A DNA stretch of 43,924 bases from a virus. This document shows, one piece after another, positions 33,748 to 40,444 of this stretch (within the stretch, counting starts at the first letter, position 1; every line of letters begins with the position of its first letter). The translations under genes were made by a program, and so were the position numbers. The stretch lies in the IMG/VR virus record IMGVR_UViG_3300037296_000150, positions 1 to 43,924 of that record; one strand, 5' to 3'. The notes beneath the pieces are model-generated. The model saw only the letters and a program-made list of their open reading frames with translations, was not told where the DNA came from and did no database searches.

Positions 33748-34826
33748 TCCTTGTCTCCCTCGTCGCCTGTCTCTGCTGCGTTGGCGGCCTGATCGTATCC
33801 GCCAAGCCAGTCGATCGCCTCCTGCGTGCCCTCGTCGTGCGGGCACATCTGCGGCTTCATCCCCGCCTGCCGCGCCTTCACGCCTTCGGTAAATGCGTCA
33901 CTGCCGGGGAAAGCGTCTGCCGTGTCCAGCGTCTCGGTCCAGTGCGGGGCGTCCTCGTCGTCGCTGGGCACGATTTCAGCGTCGTCCACGGCGTCCGTGC
34001 GATCTTCGGGGGTATCAGTCGGGTTAAACTGCTCTTGCGCGTCCTGCGCTGCCTTTGCGGCTGCCACCTTGCGCTGCAACGGGGTCATTTCAGGCGTCAC
34101 GTCGCGGGCAAGCTCAACGCGGTTGGCGTCGTCCTCCTGCATAAGGCGGTTCATATCCTCGGACGACATGGGCAGGCGCTTGGCAAGGTTCCGAATGACG
34201 GTCTTTTTCGCCATTTCCTCATACCAACTTTCCCAGATACCGGACGGCTTGTTCGCGTCACGTTGGTTTGCGCTGGCGATGCGCCGCTTCTCAATCTCGG
34301 CGCGGCTCATGGGCTGGAAGTCGATGGTGCCGTCTGACAGCTTCGCAACAGCAAAGGCACCGACAACAGCGCCGCCGCGCGACATAGCGTTGATAGGTGA
34401 ACCATCGGCCCGCGTGTGCTTCCAGACCCGTTCGCCGTCCTGAATATCGACGGTCATAATCTCGCCCTCATAGACCACATCGGCCCAAAGGGATTTCACG
34501 CCGCCAGAGTTACGCGCTACCTTGATGATGCCATAAACCATCGGCATGGCCTGCGCTTGCCCCTTGAACGGCACAATGGCGGCTTCGCGGTTGTCTGGGA
34601 TAAGGCCTGCTGCGGCAAGGTTGCGGATCGCGCGGAACACGCTGCCCTGATCGCAGTCCAAAATGCCGGGGTTATTCTGCACGGCCACGATTGCGGCGTT
34701 GCGAAAGGCGTCGACACTGACAGTGCTGGGCAAGGCCAGCTCCTTCCGCTCGACCAAGGCCGAAAAGTTCTTCTTAAACTGCATGACCTTTTGGTCGCGC
34801 TGTTGCGCTACGGTAAGCTGGTTCAT
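33744..34826 (-). CDS. recT: RecT-family single-strand annealing protein with RMF-like C-terminus
   Basis: RecT binds single-stranded DNA and anneals complementary strands in phage recombination. Marks are the N-terminal VDAFRNAAIVAVQNNPGILD, MPMVYGIIKVARNSGGVKSL, SWYEEMAKKTVIRNLAKRLP and a following acidic linker. The last 45 residues (AFTEGVKARQAGMKPQMCPH ... AIDWLGGYDQA) look like a ribosome-modulation-factor-type domain joined by the linker, which ordinary RecT (about 270 aa) does not have. It lies downstream of the exonuclease, separated by a homing-type endonuclease gene. Confidence 0.92.
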   Translation of the reverse strand: MNQLTVAQQRDQKVMQFKKNFSALVERKELALPSTVSVDAFRNAAIVAVQNNPGILDCDQGSVFRAIRNLAAAGLIPDNREAAIVPFKGQAQAMPMVYGIIKVARNSGGVKSLWADVVYEGEIMTVDIQDGERVWKHTRADGSPINAMSRGGAVVGAFAVAKLSDGTIDFQPMSRAEIEKRRIASANQRDANKPSGIWESWYEEMAKKTVIRNLAKRLPMSSEDMNRLMQEDDANRVELARDVTPEMTPLQRKVAAAKAAQDAQEQFNPTDTPEDRTDAVDDAEIVPSDDEDAPHWTETLDTADAFPGSDAFTEGVKARQAGMKPQMCPHDEGTQEAIDWLGGYDQAANAAETGDEGDKE

Positions 34827-35380
34827 GGTGCTGTCCTTTCGGAAATTGGGAAGTTAAGGCGTGCAAATTCGCCAAAGTATTTTGATGCTTCACGATCGTA
34901 AGCTCGTGCGGCTTTTTCTTGGGTCTCGTATTCACCTATGAAAATGTGCTTCCCCATCTGGCCCATTTGAGCGACCCACCCGCCGCTCGGCCTTTTCGTC
35001 ACGCCTCGATATAATGACGATCCAGACCCGTGCGCCGCGTTCCCGTTGTTCTGCGTTCTCGTCGCCCAACGCAGGTTTCCCAATCTTGGATTGGCTCTGT
35101 CACGGTCTCTATGTTCGCACTCGTGACTTGGGGTTGGCTTTGGAACAAACGCCTCAAGGACTAGGGAGTGAACAGTTCTTGGCGTAAGCTTTTCCGTGTC
35201 AGACAAGACGACAAGCGGATACCCATTTGGCCCAGCGGAAGGCTTTAGTATGCGGCCCTTAATTCGCATGGCTGATCCGTTTCGGCGCATTACAATTCTG
35301 GGAAGTGATTTAACATTCCCGATATCCGAAACAGCGTAAAAGCCTTCATGCCCTTTGATCGGAAGAAAAAACTCACTCAT
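34823..35380 (-). CDS. HNH homing endonuclease with NUMOD4 and AP2 domains
   Basis: Three modules are visible in 185 aa: a NUMOD4-like start (GHEGFYAVSDIGNVKSLPR), an HNH core (HSLVLEAFVPKPTPSHECEH ... NPRLGNLRWATRTQN), and an AP2 DNA-binding domain (YRGVTKRPSGGWVAQM ... GEYETQEKAARAYDREA). This is a classic free-standing homing endonuclease. It overlaps both neighbours by 4 bp yet interrupts the exonuclease-recT pair, so it looks like an intruder adapted to the operon. Its codons are visibly less GC-rich than those around it. Confidence 0.92.
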   Translation of the reverse strand: MSEFFLPIKGHEGFYAVSDIGNVKSLPRIVMRRNGSAMRIKGRILKPSAGPNGYPLVVLSDTEKLTPRTVHSLVLEAFVPKPTPSHECEHRDRDRANPRLGNLRWATRTQNNGNAAHGSGSSLYRGVTKRPSGGWVAQMGQMGKHIFIGEYETQEKAARAYDREASKYFGEFARLNFPISERTAP

Positions 35381-36351
35381 GTCGCAGTGCCTTGAATTTG
35401 CATTTCCTCAAGCAACATCGTTCTTTGCCATTCGGGGCGTTGATAGCACGCTACGTCAACACCTGGTCCCGGCCAATTCCCAGACGCTAAACATTCCGCG
35501 AAACGATCTAAGCTGCGGCGATTGCGAAACTGGCCTATGCGAAGATCTTCCTCCGCAATCTCTCTGGCGATTACATGATGCGGCGGGGCGTCACACTGCG
35601 CGACAATCGCGGCCATAGTCGGCCAATCGCCCGTCAGCTGCTCAAATCCCTCGTTCGCAAAGCCAAGCTGCATATCATAGCCATACTTAGTGATGGCGGC
35701 GTCGACGATCCGGTGGTTAAAAGGACGCCCTTGCGTGTTCTGCTTCTTATAGTCCACGGTCGTTCCGTCGAAGTTGATCACGTCTGGACGCGCTAGACAC
35801 CAGAGCCCTGTGCGCTGATCTTTCCACGCCATTGAAACTTCTGGGATGCCGCCCATGAGAACAGAGGCAATCGGATCATCCGCCAGCACCTTGCCCATGT
35901 TGTCGATCATGGTGATTTCCGCCTCGGACAGCGGCGTGCGGCCGTCCGCGTCGATCTTCTCCCAGAACGCAGCGCCAGGTGCAGCGGCTTCGCTCCATTT
36001 GCCGTTCTTCTCGAACGCGGCGATCTGCACGGTGGTTGGCCGGCGCGGGGCATCCTTCGGGATGATCAGGTATTCCTCGCCTACCGCGTCCATGCCGCCC
36101 TCGACGTAGGCGGCCATAGCGCGGCCAAGGCGTAGGGCCGTCGTCTCTGGCTTCTCCCAGCGGTCAGGATTGAGTTTAGAGAAGGCCCAAACGTCCGCTG
36201 GCGTGGAAAGCTCCATCGCGCGCAGGACGCCGCTGGTGACGCTGGGCCCGTCGCATGGTTGGTTGTGGTGCTGATCCAGCGTGATCCCGTAAAACCCCGG
36301 CTCGGTGAGCTTCTCGCCCTCGGCAAGCGTGCGGATAGTGTATTCATCCAT
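35377..36351 (-). CDS. PD-(D/E)XK exonuclease (RecE/lambda-exo-like role)
   Basis: A phage exonuclease that would resect double-stranded ends for RecT. The central ARPDVINFDGTTVDYKKQNT holds the Asp ... (D)xK signature (Asp in ARPDVI, VDYKK), and the C-terminal region (KYGYDMQLGFANEGFEQLTG) is typical of this family. Start ATG 36351 is chosen since the upstream TTG lies deep in the previous gene; a strong Shine-Dalgarno is missing, so coupling to the overlapping upstream gene is likely. Confidence 0.85.
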   Translation of the reverse strand: MDEYTIRTLAEGEKLTEPGFYGITLDQHHNQPCDGPSVTSGVLRAMELSTPADVWAFSKLNPDRWEKPETTALRLGRAMAAYVEGGMDAVGEEYLIIPKDAPRRPTTVQIAAFEKNGKWSEAAAPGAAFWEKIDADGRTPLSEAEITMIDNMGKVLADDPIASVLMGGIPEVSMAWKDQRTGLWCLARPDVINFDGTTVDYKKQNTQGRPFNHRIVDAAITKYGYDMQLGFANEGFEQLTGDWPTMAAIVAQCDAPPHHVIAREIAEEDLRIGQFRNRRSLDRFAECLASGNWPGPGVDVACYQRPEWQRTMLLEEMQIQGTAT

Positions 36352-37042
36352 CGCAGCCACCACGGCGATCAATCTCGCGGTTTGCGTTCCACTTTAGATC
36401 GGCTTCCATATCTGATTGCCGCATCATCCACATAAGGAAACCTGCCTCAACTTCCGGCCACGGCTTGCCGCGAAACTTGCCAATGGGGCAGGTCGGCATC
36501 AGGCGTGGCTCTTTCGTCCACGCGACCATTTCCCTGCCTGTGTGCCCAGCGTCGAACAGCGCCAAGAGGATATGCGCCGTAACATAGGCATCTGGTGGGG
36601 CGCGGTGCGCTGGCTGGGTAAGGGAATGATCAGGCGTGATCAGGCCGCTGTCCTCAAGCCAGTAGCGCAGTGCGCCGTTGCTGTGGCTGGGTGCGTCGGG
36701 CCACGCGCGAAGTGCAGATTTGTAGGTGCAGATCACTGGCAGATCGGTGGAAAAGAACTTCAACTCAAAGTCTGCGTTGTGTGCGGCGATGGCATCGCAC
36801 TCTGGATAATCCGCGCTGAACATATCAGCTTGGTCGAATGGCTTTTGCCCAGAGCAATCCGCCAGTGAAATATGATGCACCGCGCGAACGACTGGCGGCA
36901 TTTCATCTACGCCGCAAAGCCAGCCAACAGGATCTTCAACGATGCGGTTAGACACATCAAAATCACAAATCCCAACTTCGCAAACCTCTGATGGAGGCTC
37001 TGCGCCTGTTGTCTCAAAGTCGATAACCCGAATTACAGTCAC
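36344..37042 (-). CDS. DEDD-family 3'-5' exonuclease (ExoX/DnaQ-like)
   Basis: The catalytic acids are in VIDFETTG (Asp, Glu), AAHNADFELKF (Asp) and HRAPPDAYVTAH (His and Asp), giving the DEDDh pattern. The C-terminal third (PRLMPTCPIGKFRGKPWPEV) is like the tail region of exodeoxyribonuclease-X-type proteins. It starts with GTG behind an AGGAG element. It is the first of two nucleases before recT and may trim ends in recombination. Confidence 0.9.
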   Translation of the reverse strand: MTVIRVIDFETTGAEPPSEVCEVGICDFDVSNRIVEDPVGWLCGVDEMPPVVRAVHHISLADCSGQKPFDQADMFSADYPECDAIAAHNADFELKFFSTDLPVICTYKSALRAWPDAPSHSNGALRYWLEDSGLITPDHSLTQPAHRAPPDAYVTAHILLALFDAGHTGREMVAWTKEPRLMPTCPIGKFRGKPWPEVEAGFLMWMMRQSDMEADLKWNANREIDRRGGCDG

Positions 37043-37176
37043 GTCCGTTTCTCCTGCTGGGATTGGGTGCCAGACGCCGGGGCTTGCCTCTGAGCGTCTG
37101 GCTGGCCTGCCGTTCGGTCGGCGGCCTTGATTGCGTAATGGGCGGGGTAGCTGCCGCTGGGGCCGGGTAGCATCAT
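37039..37176 (-). CDS. Small hydrophilic protein, 45 aa
   Basis: The start overlaps the stop of the ATPase gene (TGATG) and the end overlaps the exonuclease GTG start. The protein (MMLPGPSGSYPAHYAIKAAD ...) is Gln/Pro-rich and probably disordered. The double overlap is the main evidence; it could be just a coupling leader. Confidence 0.45.
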   Translation of the reverse strand: MMLPGPSGSYPAHYAIKAADRTAGQPDAQRQAPASGTQSQQEKRT

Positions 37177-38291
37177 GCGCAAGCCCCCTCGATCAATCGC
37201 CGGGCCATCCAGTGCTTCCCTGCGATAGCGGCGTATCCTTCGATCACGGCAATGGTCATTCGCTCCTGATCAGAGAAGATAGCCTCGTTGATGAATATCG
37301 CCTTCTTCTTCACTTCCATGTCGCCATAGAATTTCAGACCTTCTGCCAGCACGAATTGGCAGATCGTAAGATCAGCATTGAGAAGGCGCAGGACGGACAG
37401 GGCGTTCATCAGGCACTCACCGCCCGGCTGCGACTTAGATAGGACTGTGGCCGTGCCGCCGTCTGCAGGAAGCTGAGCTCGAACAAGAGCGGTAGCCGTG
37501 GGATTGGCCGCAGAGCCCAAGCTGATCGTTGCGCCCAGAAACTCTTGGCTTGCGGTCGCGCTTGAATAATCAAGACCCGCCTCAAACTTGTTGCGGCAGT
37601 CTGCGGCGGCTTGGATCACGTCGTTATGGGTAGATGCGGCCAGAGCGTCTGCGATGGTGCCTTTGACGATAAAGTCATACTTCGCAGTGCGATCCTCTGT
37701 CAGATCAAGATAGCCCAGAAGGTTATAGCGATAGACGGAAGGCTCTTTCAGCTTCATCACGGCCACGCCTTTATAAAAGACGAACAGGGACCGCCCCTTA
37801 TAAACTTCGATCTTGTCTGACTTGAAGAATGGCTCGTCGTTCTCGTCGATGAAATGCTCGTCCATGGAAAAGAAGATCGCCTCGAACGGGTCCAGAGACA
37901 CGCTGATCACGGTTTCATCGCCGCAGGCAGGCTGCTGAGTTTCAGACCGCGAAACACCACCACCTTCATCCAGAGCGTTTGCGTATAGCTCACGAAAGGC
38001 CATCCATGGCTCCCAATCGCGGCCAAGGTCTGTCGTGAATGGCAGAGGCTCTTCGTTGATGGTCAGACTGGTAATTTCGGTGCCACGAAATTCCTCGGAC
38101 TGGCGGCCAATGGTGTAGGTTTCACCGTTGGACTGGATCGTCATTTCGCCACCGTGACGCATGATAACTGCGGTGGCATATTTCAGACCGGTGCCGAAGC
38201 GACCGATCTTGTCCTGACCTGACTTGCTGGAAAGACCGAACGTCTTAATCGCACGCATGTCGATGTGGCCTTCATTACGAAAGATGATCAT
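37173..38291 (-). CDS. GHKL-like ATP-binding protein with reordered motifs
   Basis: A 372 aa protein beginning MIIFRNEGHIDMRAIKTFGL behind a CAGGAG element; an upstream in-frame ATG at 38318 is less likely. KIGRFGTGLKYATAV matches the Gly-rich lid motif of GHKL ATPases (Hsp90/MORC/histidine kinase type) and GTEITSL resembles the later GT motif. FRELYANALDEGGG matches the N-box, which normally comes first, but here it follows the Gly motif. The remaining 250 residues are not recognised. Its place in the leftward early operon suggests a DNA-linked or anti-defence job, which is inference. Confidence 0.65.
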   Translation of the reverse strand: MIIFRNEGHIDMRAIKTFGLSSKSGQDKIGRFGTGLKYATAVIMRHGGEMTIQSNGETYTIGRQSEEFRGTEITSLTINEEPLPFTTDLGRDWEPWMAFRELYANALDEGGGVSRSETQQPACGDETVISVSLDPFEAIFFSMDEHFIDENDEPFFKSDKIEVYKGRSLFVFYKGVAVMKLKEPSVYRYNLLGYLDLTEDRTAKYDFIVKGTIADALAASTHNDVIQAAADCRNKFEAGLDYSSATASQEFLGATISLGSAANPTATALVRAQLPADGGTATVLSKSQPGGECLMNALSVLRLLNADLTICQFVLAEGLKFYGDMEVKKKAIFINEAIFSDQERMTIAVIEGYAAIAGKHWMARRLIEGACA

Positions 38292-38330
38292 ACAATTCTC
38301 CTGGGATTTGAATTTCATCCCAGCGCGGCA

Positions 38331-38359
38331 GCATCCGGGGGAGGAACGGGGCCGCGCTG
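38331..38359. repeat. Stem-loop between two early genes
   Basis: CAGCGCGG and CCGCGCTG form an 8-bp stem with a 13-nt loop upstream of the ATPase gene. There is no T-run, so it may be an attenuator or an RNA-processing site instead of a terminator. Confidence 0.4.
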
Positions 38360-38405
38360 GGGAACAGTGCGCAACGGAGCAACCACGCCGCGCACTATCT
38401 CGGTG

Positions 38406-38837
38406 TTAGGTGAGGGCCCAGAAGGCCAAGCCCAGAAGGGCGTAGGATACTGCCATGGCGATCCACACAGAGCGTGGGATCTTAAACTTTGGCTTATCAA
38501 ACATGACGGCGATCTTGCTGTTCGGCTTTGCCACTTCGCGGAACCATGCCAATTCCAGATCGCGTCCGGTGAATGTCATGTTCTTCGCCATGTGCGGCAG
38601 GCTGTTAGGGCAGCCCAGATCCAGCCAGCGATCTAAGTCTGTGACCGTCATTTTCTGGAAGCTACTAAACCGAATGTGTAGTGTGTCGCCTGTATCTTCG
38701 TGGATTGCGAAGTGGTGATACTTGGCGAAATCGTCGTCCTGAATTTCTTCACAAAACAGTGTCCAGGGGCGGCTCAATCCAACGATATTGGCGGAGCGCG
38801 TGTCCTTGGCGATCAGGTGGGGCTTGGGAATGTTCAT
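38406..38837 (-). CDS. Hypothetical protein with C-terminal membrane anchor, 143 aa
   Basis: First gene behind the leftward promoter. The ATG at 38837 is chosen because AGGAT lies at suitable spacing and the longer frame would start upstream of the predicted transcription start. The body is soluble (FCEEIQDDDFAKYHHFAIHE) and the last 20 residues (VWIAMAVSYALLGLAFWAL) form a tail anchor. Not recognised. Its position is that of lambda N, but no Arg-rich motif of an antiterminator is seen. Confidence 0.65.
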   Translation of the reverse strand: MNIPKPHLIAKDTRSANIVGLSRPWTLFCEEIQDDDFAKYHHFAIHEDTGDTLHIRFSSFQKMTVTDLDRWLDLGCPNSLPHMAKNMTFTGRDLELAWFREVAKPNSKIAVMFDKPKFKIPRSVWIAMAVSYALLGLAFWALT

Positions 38838-38865
38838 GTTGCTGCATCCTGTGCTGATGCCACAA

Positions 38866-38894
38866 TTCATAACTAAGCAATTTGCGTAGCGCAA
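38866..38894 (-). promoter_or_regulatory. Leftward early promoter PL
   Basis: Minus-strand TTGCGC (38889-38894) and TATGAA (38866-38871) are separated by 17 bp. The operator at 38873-38889 fills the spacer, so a bound repressor would block polymerase. It would drive the recombination-integration operon. Confidence 0.65.
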
Positions 38895-38919
38895 GCCCGA
38901 AAATAAACAAAATGCGTAG
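38873..38919. promoter_or_regulatory. Left operators (two sites)
   Basis: Site 1, 38873-38889, is CTAAGCA-ATT-TGCGTAG; site 2, 38903-38919, is ATAAACA-AAA-TGCGTAG. Both follow the 7-3-7 dyad of the right operator CTAAGCA-ATA-TGCTTAG. Centres are 30 bp apart, about three helix turns, allowing side-by-side binding on one face. Confidence 0.7.
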
Positions 38920-38999
38920 TAGGTAACATTTTCTTTATTTTAGATATTGCGGAACAGGCAGGGAACGGTAGTCTCAAACCATTCAACCTAGAGGCTTAT

Positions 39000-39158
39000 A
39001 TGACGACGCAATTACGCTTAGATGCATTGAAAATGCTGCGCAAAAACACTGGCCTAACGTTGGATTTCTGGGCGGATATGACAGAGGGGCTAGATCAAAG
39101 CTCTCTGGATATCCTTGTGGGCAGATCATCGACCTTACCAAAGAACAAGAACTCGTAA
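39000..39158 (+). CDS. Possible small protein convergent with the repressor, 52 aa
   Basis: A frame (MTTQLRLDALKMLRKNTGLT ...) with GAGG 6 nt before its ATG runs rightward and overlaps the 3' end of the repressor gene by 64 bp on the opposite strand. Its first half could be an HTH-like helical pair. No promoter is clear. It might be a real small regulator or a chance frame. Confidence 0.35.
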   Translation: MTTQLRLDALKMLRKNTGLTLDFWADMTEGLDQSSLDILVGRSSTLPKNKNS

Positions 39159-39397
39159 GGTAAGCTATATGCAGACCTCAGCTTCTTCGCTGCTTGTAGG
39201 GTAAGGGGGCGCCTGGCGTTCTCGAACGGGCCATAGACCTGCTCGGACAGACCAGCCTTCTCCGCGAACTCGCGCTTGGAAAGCCCCAATATCTCGCGCA
39301 CCGCCTGCAATCTGGCGGCGATGGCTTCGGGTGTATCTTCTTGATCCTGCATCATGATCACAGCATATGCAGGTGTTTCGGTCGTGACGATCAGCAT
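39095..39397 (-). CDS. XRE-family repressor (CI-like), short
   Basis: A 100 aa protein with a clear lambda-repressor-type HTH: AIAARLQAVREILGLSKREF AEKAGLSEQVYGPFENARR, ending at LPYEFLFFG. There is no C-terminal S24 peptidase domain, so RecA-driven self-cleavage as in lambda CI is not expected. It is read leftward between two pairs of operators, as lambda cI is. The first ATG (39397) lies inside the operator and next to the predicted transcription start, so the mRNA could be leaderless; ATGs at 39355/39352 are the alternative and would remove 14-15 residues before the HTH. Confidence 0.8.
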   Translation of the reverse strand: MLIVTTETPAYAVIMMQDQEDTPEAIAARLQAVREILGLSKREFAEKAGLSEQVYGPFENARRPLTLQAAKKLRSAYSLPYEFLFFGKVDDLPTRISREL

Positions 39398-39430
39398 TTT
39401 GCGTATTTACAAACTAAGCAATATGCTTAG
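39390..39430. promoter_or_regulatory. Right operators (two sites)
   Basis: The site at 39414-39430 is a perfect palindrome, CTAAGCA-ATA-TGCTTAG. A second, weaker site at 39390-39406 reads ATCAGCA-TTT-TGCGTAT and covers the start of the repressor gene. Centres are 24 bp apart. The first overlaps the rightward promoter; the second could mediate control of the repressor itself. Confidence 0.75.
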
Positions 39431-39433
39431 ATT
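39406..39433 (+). promoter_or_regulatory. Rightward early promoter PR
   Basis: TTTACA (39406-39411) and TAGATT (39428-39433) are separated by 16 bp, with the palindromic operator in the spacer. The predicted start is near 39440, at or next to the ATG of the Cro-like gene. Confidence 0.6.
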
Positions 39434-39440
39434 GCCCCCT

Positions 39441-39737
39441 ATGATGAATGAAAAAAATCCCCCGATCACACTCGATCAGTTTCTTACAAAGGTCGACCGC
39501 CAGCGGTTTCGCAAGGCGATCGGCCGTAGTGAACAGCTTATGACCCGATGCGTCCGCGATGGTCTGATGCCTTCGGGTTGGTTCCTTGATGTGCGCGACT
39601 GGTGCGTCACGAACAAGATCGACGTGCCTGAGCATCTTTTCCGTTGGGCGAAGGGTTCTAAGCGCGTCTTTCATAGTAAACAAAATGTTTACCAAAGTGA
39701 TCAGTTTCAAGAGGGAGGCAGCAATGTTTCCTCTTAA
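39441..39737 (+). CDS. Cro-like DNA-binding protein, first gene of rightward operon
   Basis: A 98 aa protein (or 97 from the next ATG). The part ITLDQFLTKVDRQRFRKAIG then SEQLMTRCVRDGLMPSGWFL resembles a divergent HTH with a following Trp-rich segment (DVRDWCVTNKIDVPEHLFRW), as in Cro-like regulators transcribed away from the repressor. No Shine-Dalgarno precedes the start, and the promoter lies so near that the mRNA may be leaderless. The family is uncertain; position is the best evidence. Confidence 0.65.
   Translation: MMNEKNPPITLDQFLTKVDRQRFRKAIGRSEQLMTRCVRDGLMPSGWFLDVRDWCVTNKIDVPEHLFRWAKGSKRVFHSKQNVYQSDQFQEGGSNVSS
39676..39692. promoter_or_regulatory. Operator-like palindrome inside the Cro-like gene
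   Basis: GTAAACA-AAA-TGTTTAC is a perfect 7-3-7 dyad like the operators, with partly different half-site bases (A for G at position 5, G for C at position 1). It lies near the 3' end of the gene, about 250 bp from the right operator, a distance compatible with looping. Confidence 0.5.
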
Positions 39738-39946
39738 AACTAATGTTTTTTTTCAAATTGGGCTTTCCGACACGGATAAGCCTTCCGCGTAGCCCTCCGG
39801 GGTATTCTGGCGGGTGCGCAAGAGCCCGTAACCAATGTGGATTGCGGCCCGGACCAAGGGCTTTTTAGGCAGACTGCGATCTTACAGCCTTGCGCACGCC
39901 GGAGCGAGATACCGGCAACAAACCCCCATCATAGGAGAAGCCAGAC
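39738..39946 (+). ncRNA. Structured leader/untranslated region between Cro-like gene and replication operon
   Basis: No gene is seen here. GTGCGCAAG (39814-39822) pairs with CTTGCGCAC (39889-39897), and pairing extends outward with small bulges. Inside, GCCC GGACCAA GGGC followed by five Ts (about 39847-39866) forms a short terminator-like hairpin, and AGCCC at 39823-39827 offers a competing partner. Two exclusive structures, one with a T-run, suggest an attenuator or an antitermination site comparable in position to lambda nutR/tR1. It ends at an AGGAG element before the next gene. Confidence 0.45.
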
Positions 39947-40444
39947 ATGGCGAAGGAAAAACCAATCGGCCAAAAGGTCCGTGAGGCGCTGGACGGCCCG
40001 CAGGTCGAGCATGACGCGCTGATCAACCAGATCGAAGCACGCGCGAAGGAACAGCGGGCCCGCACGATGGACGCAGGCGAAAGCGGCGCAAAGGTCCAGC
40101 ACTTCCTTGAGACGACAGGGCTGAACAGCCAAGCGTATTCCTGGCTGTCCTCGATCTTCAAGAAGTTGGACAAGAAAGACGGCCAGCACAAAGCGATGGA
40201 CGTGATCACCTCGCTCGAAACCGGCCTGCCGCTGCTCAAGAACCACGTTCTAGGCCAGGGCACTGACCCGATGGATCTGGGGCCGGTCGACGATGAAGCG
40301 CCGGCAGCTGATCCAGTCGAAGCGGCTGACGATGCCCCTGCCGCTGATCTGCCTGCCGACGTGGCAGAGGATACCGCGGGCTTTGAGGATGCGCTGGCAG
40401 ACCTCGACGATAACGTCACGCCGATCAAAAAGAAGCGCGGCTGA
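39947..40444 (+). CDS. Hypothetical protein with acidic Ala-rich C-terminus, 165 aa
   Basis: Starts MAKEKPIGQKVREALDGPQV behind AGGAG. The first 110 residues are helical and charged; the last 50 are acidic and Ala/Pro-rich (DEAPAADPVEAADDAPAADL), ending in a basic KKKRG. The shape is that of a DNA- or protein-binding accessory factor, but no family is recognised. It is the first gene after the structured leader and overlaps the resolvase gene by 1 bp. Confidence 0.75.
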   Translation: MAKEKPIGQKVREALDGPQVEHDALINQIEARAKEQRARTMDAGESGAKVQHFLETTGLNSQAYSWLSSIFKKLDKKDGQHKAMDVITSLETGLPLLKNHVLGQGTDPMDLGPVDDEAPAADPVEAADDAPAADLPADVAEDTAGFEDALADLDDNVTPIKKKRG

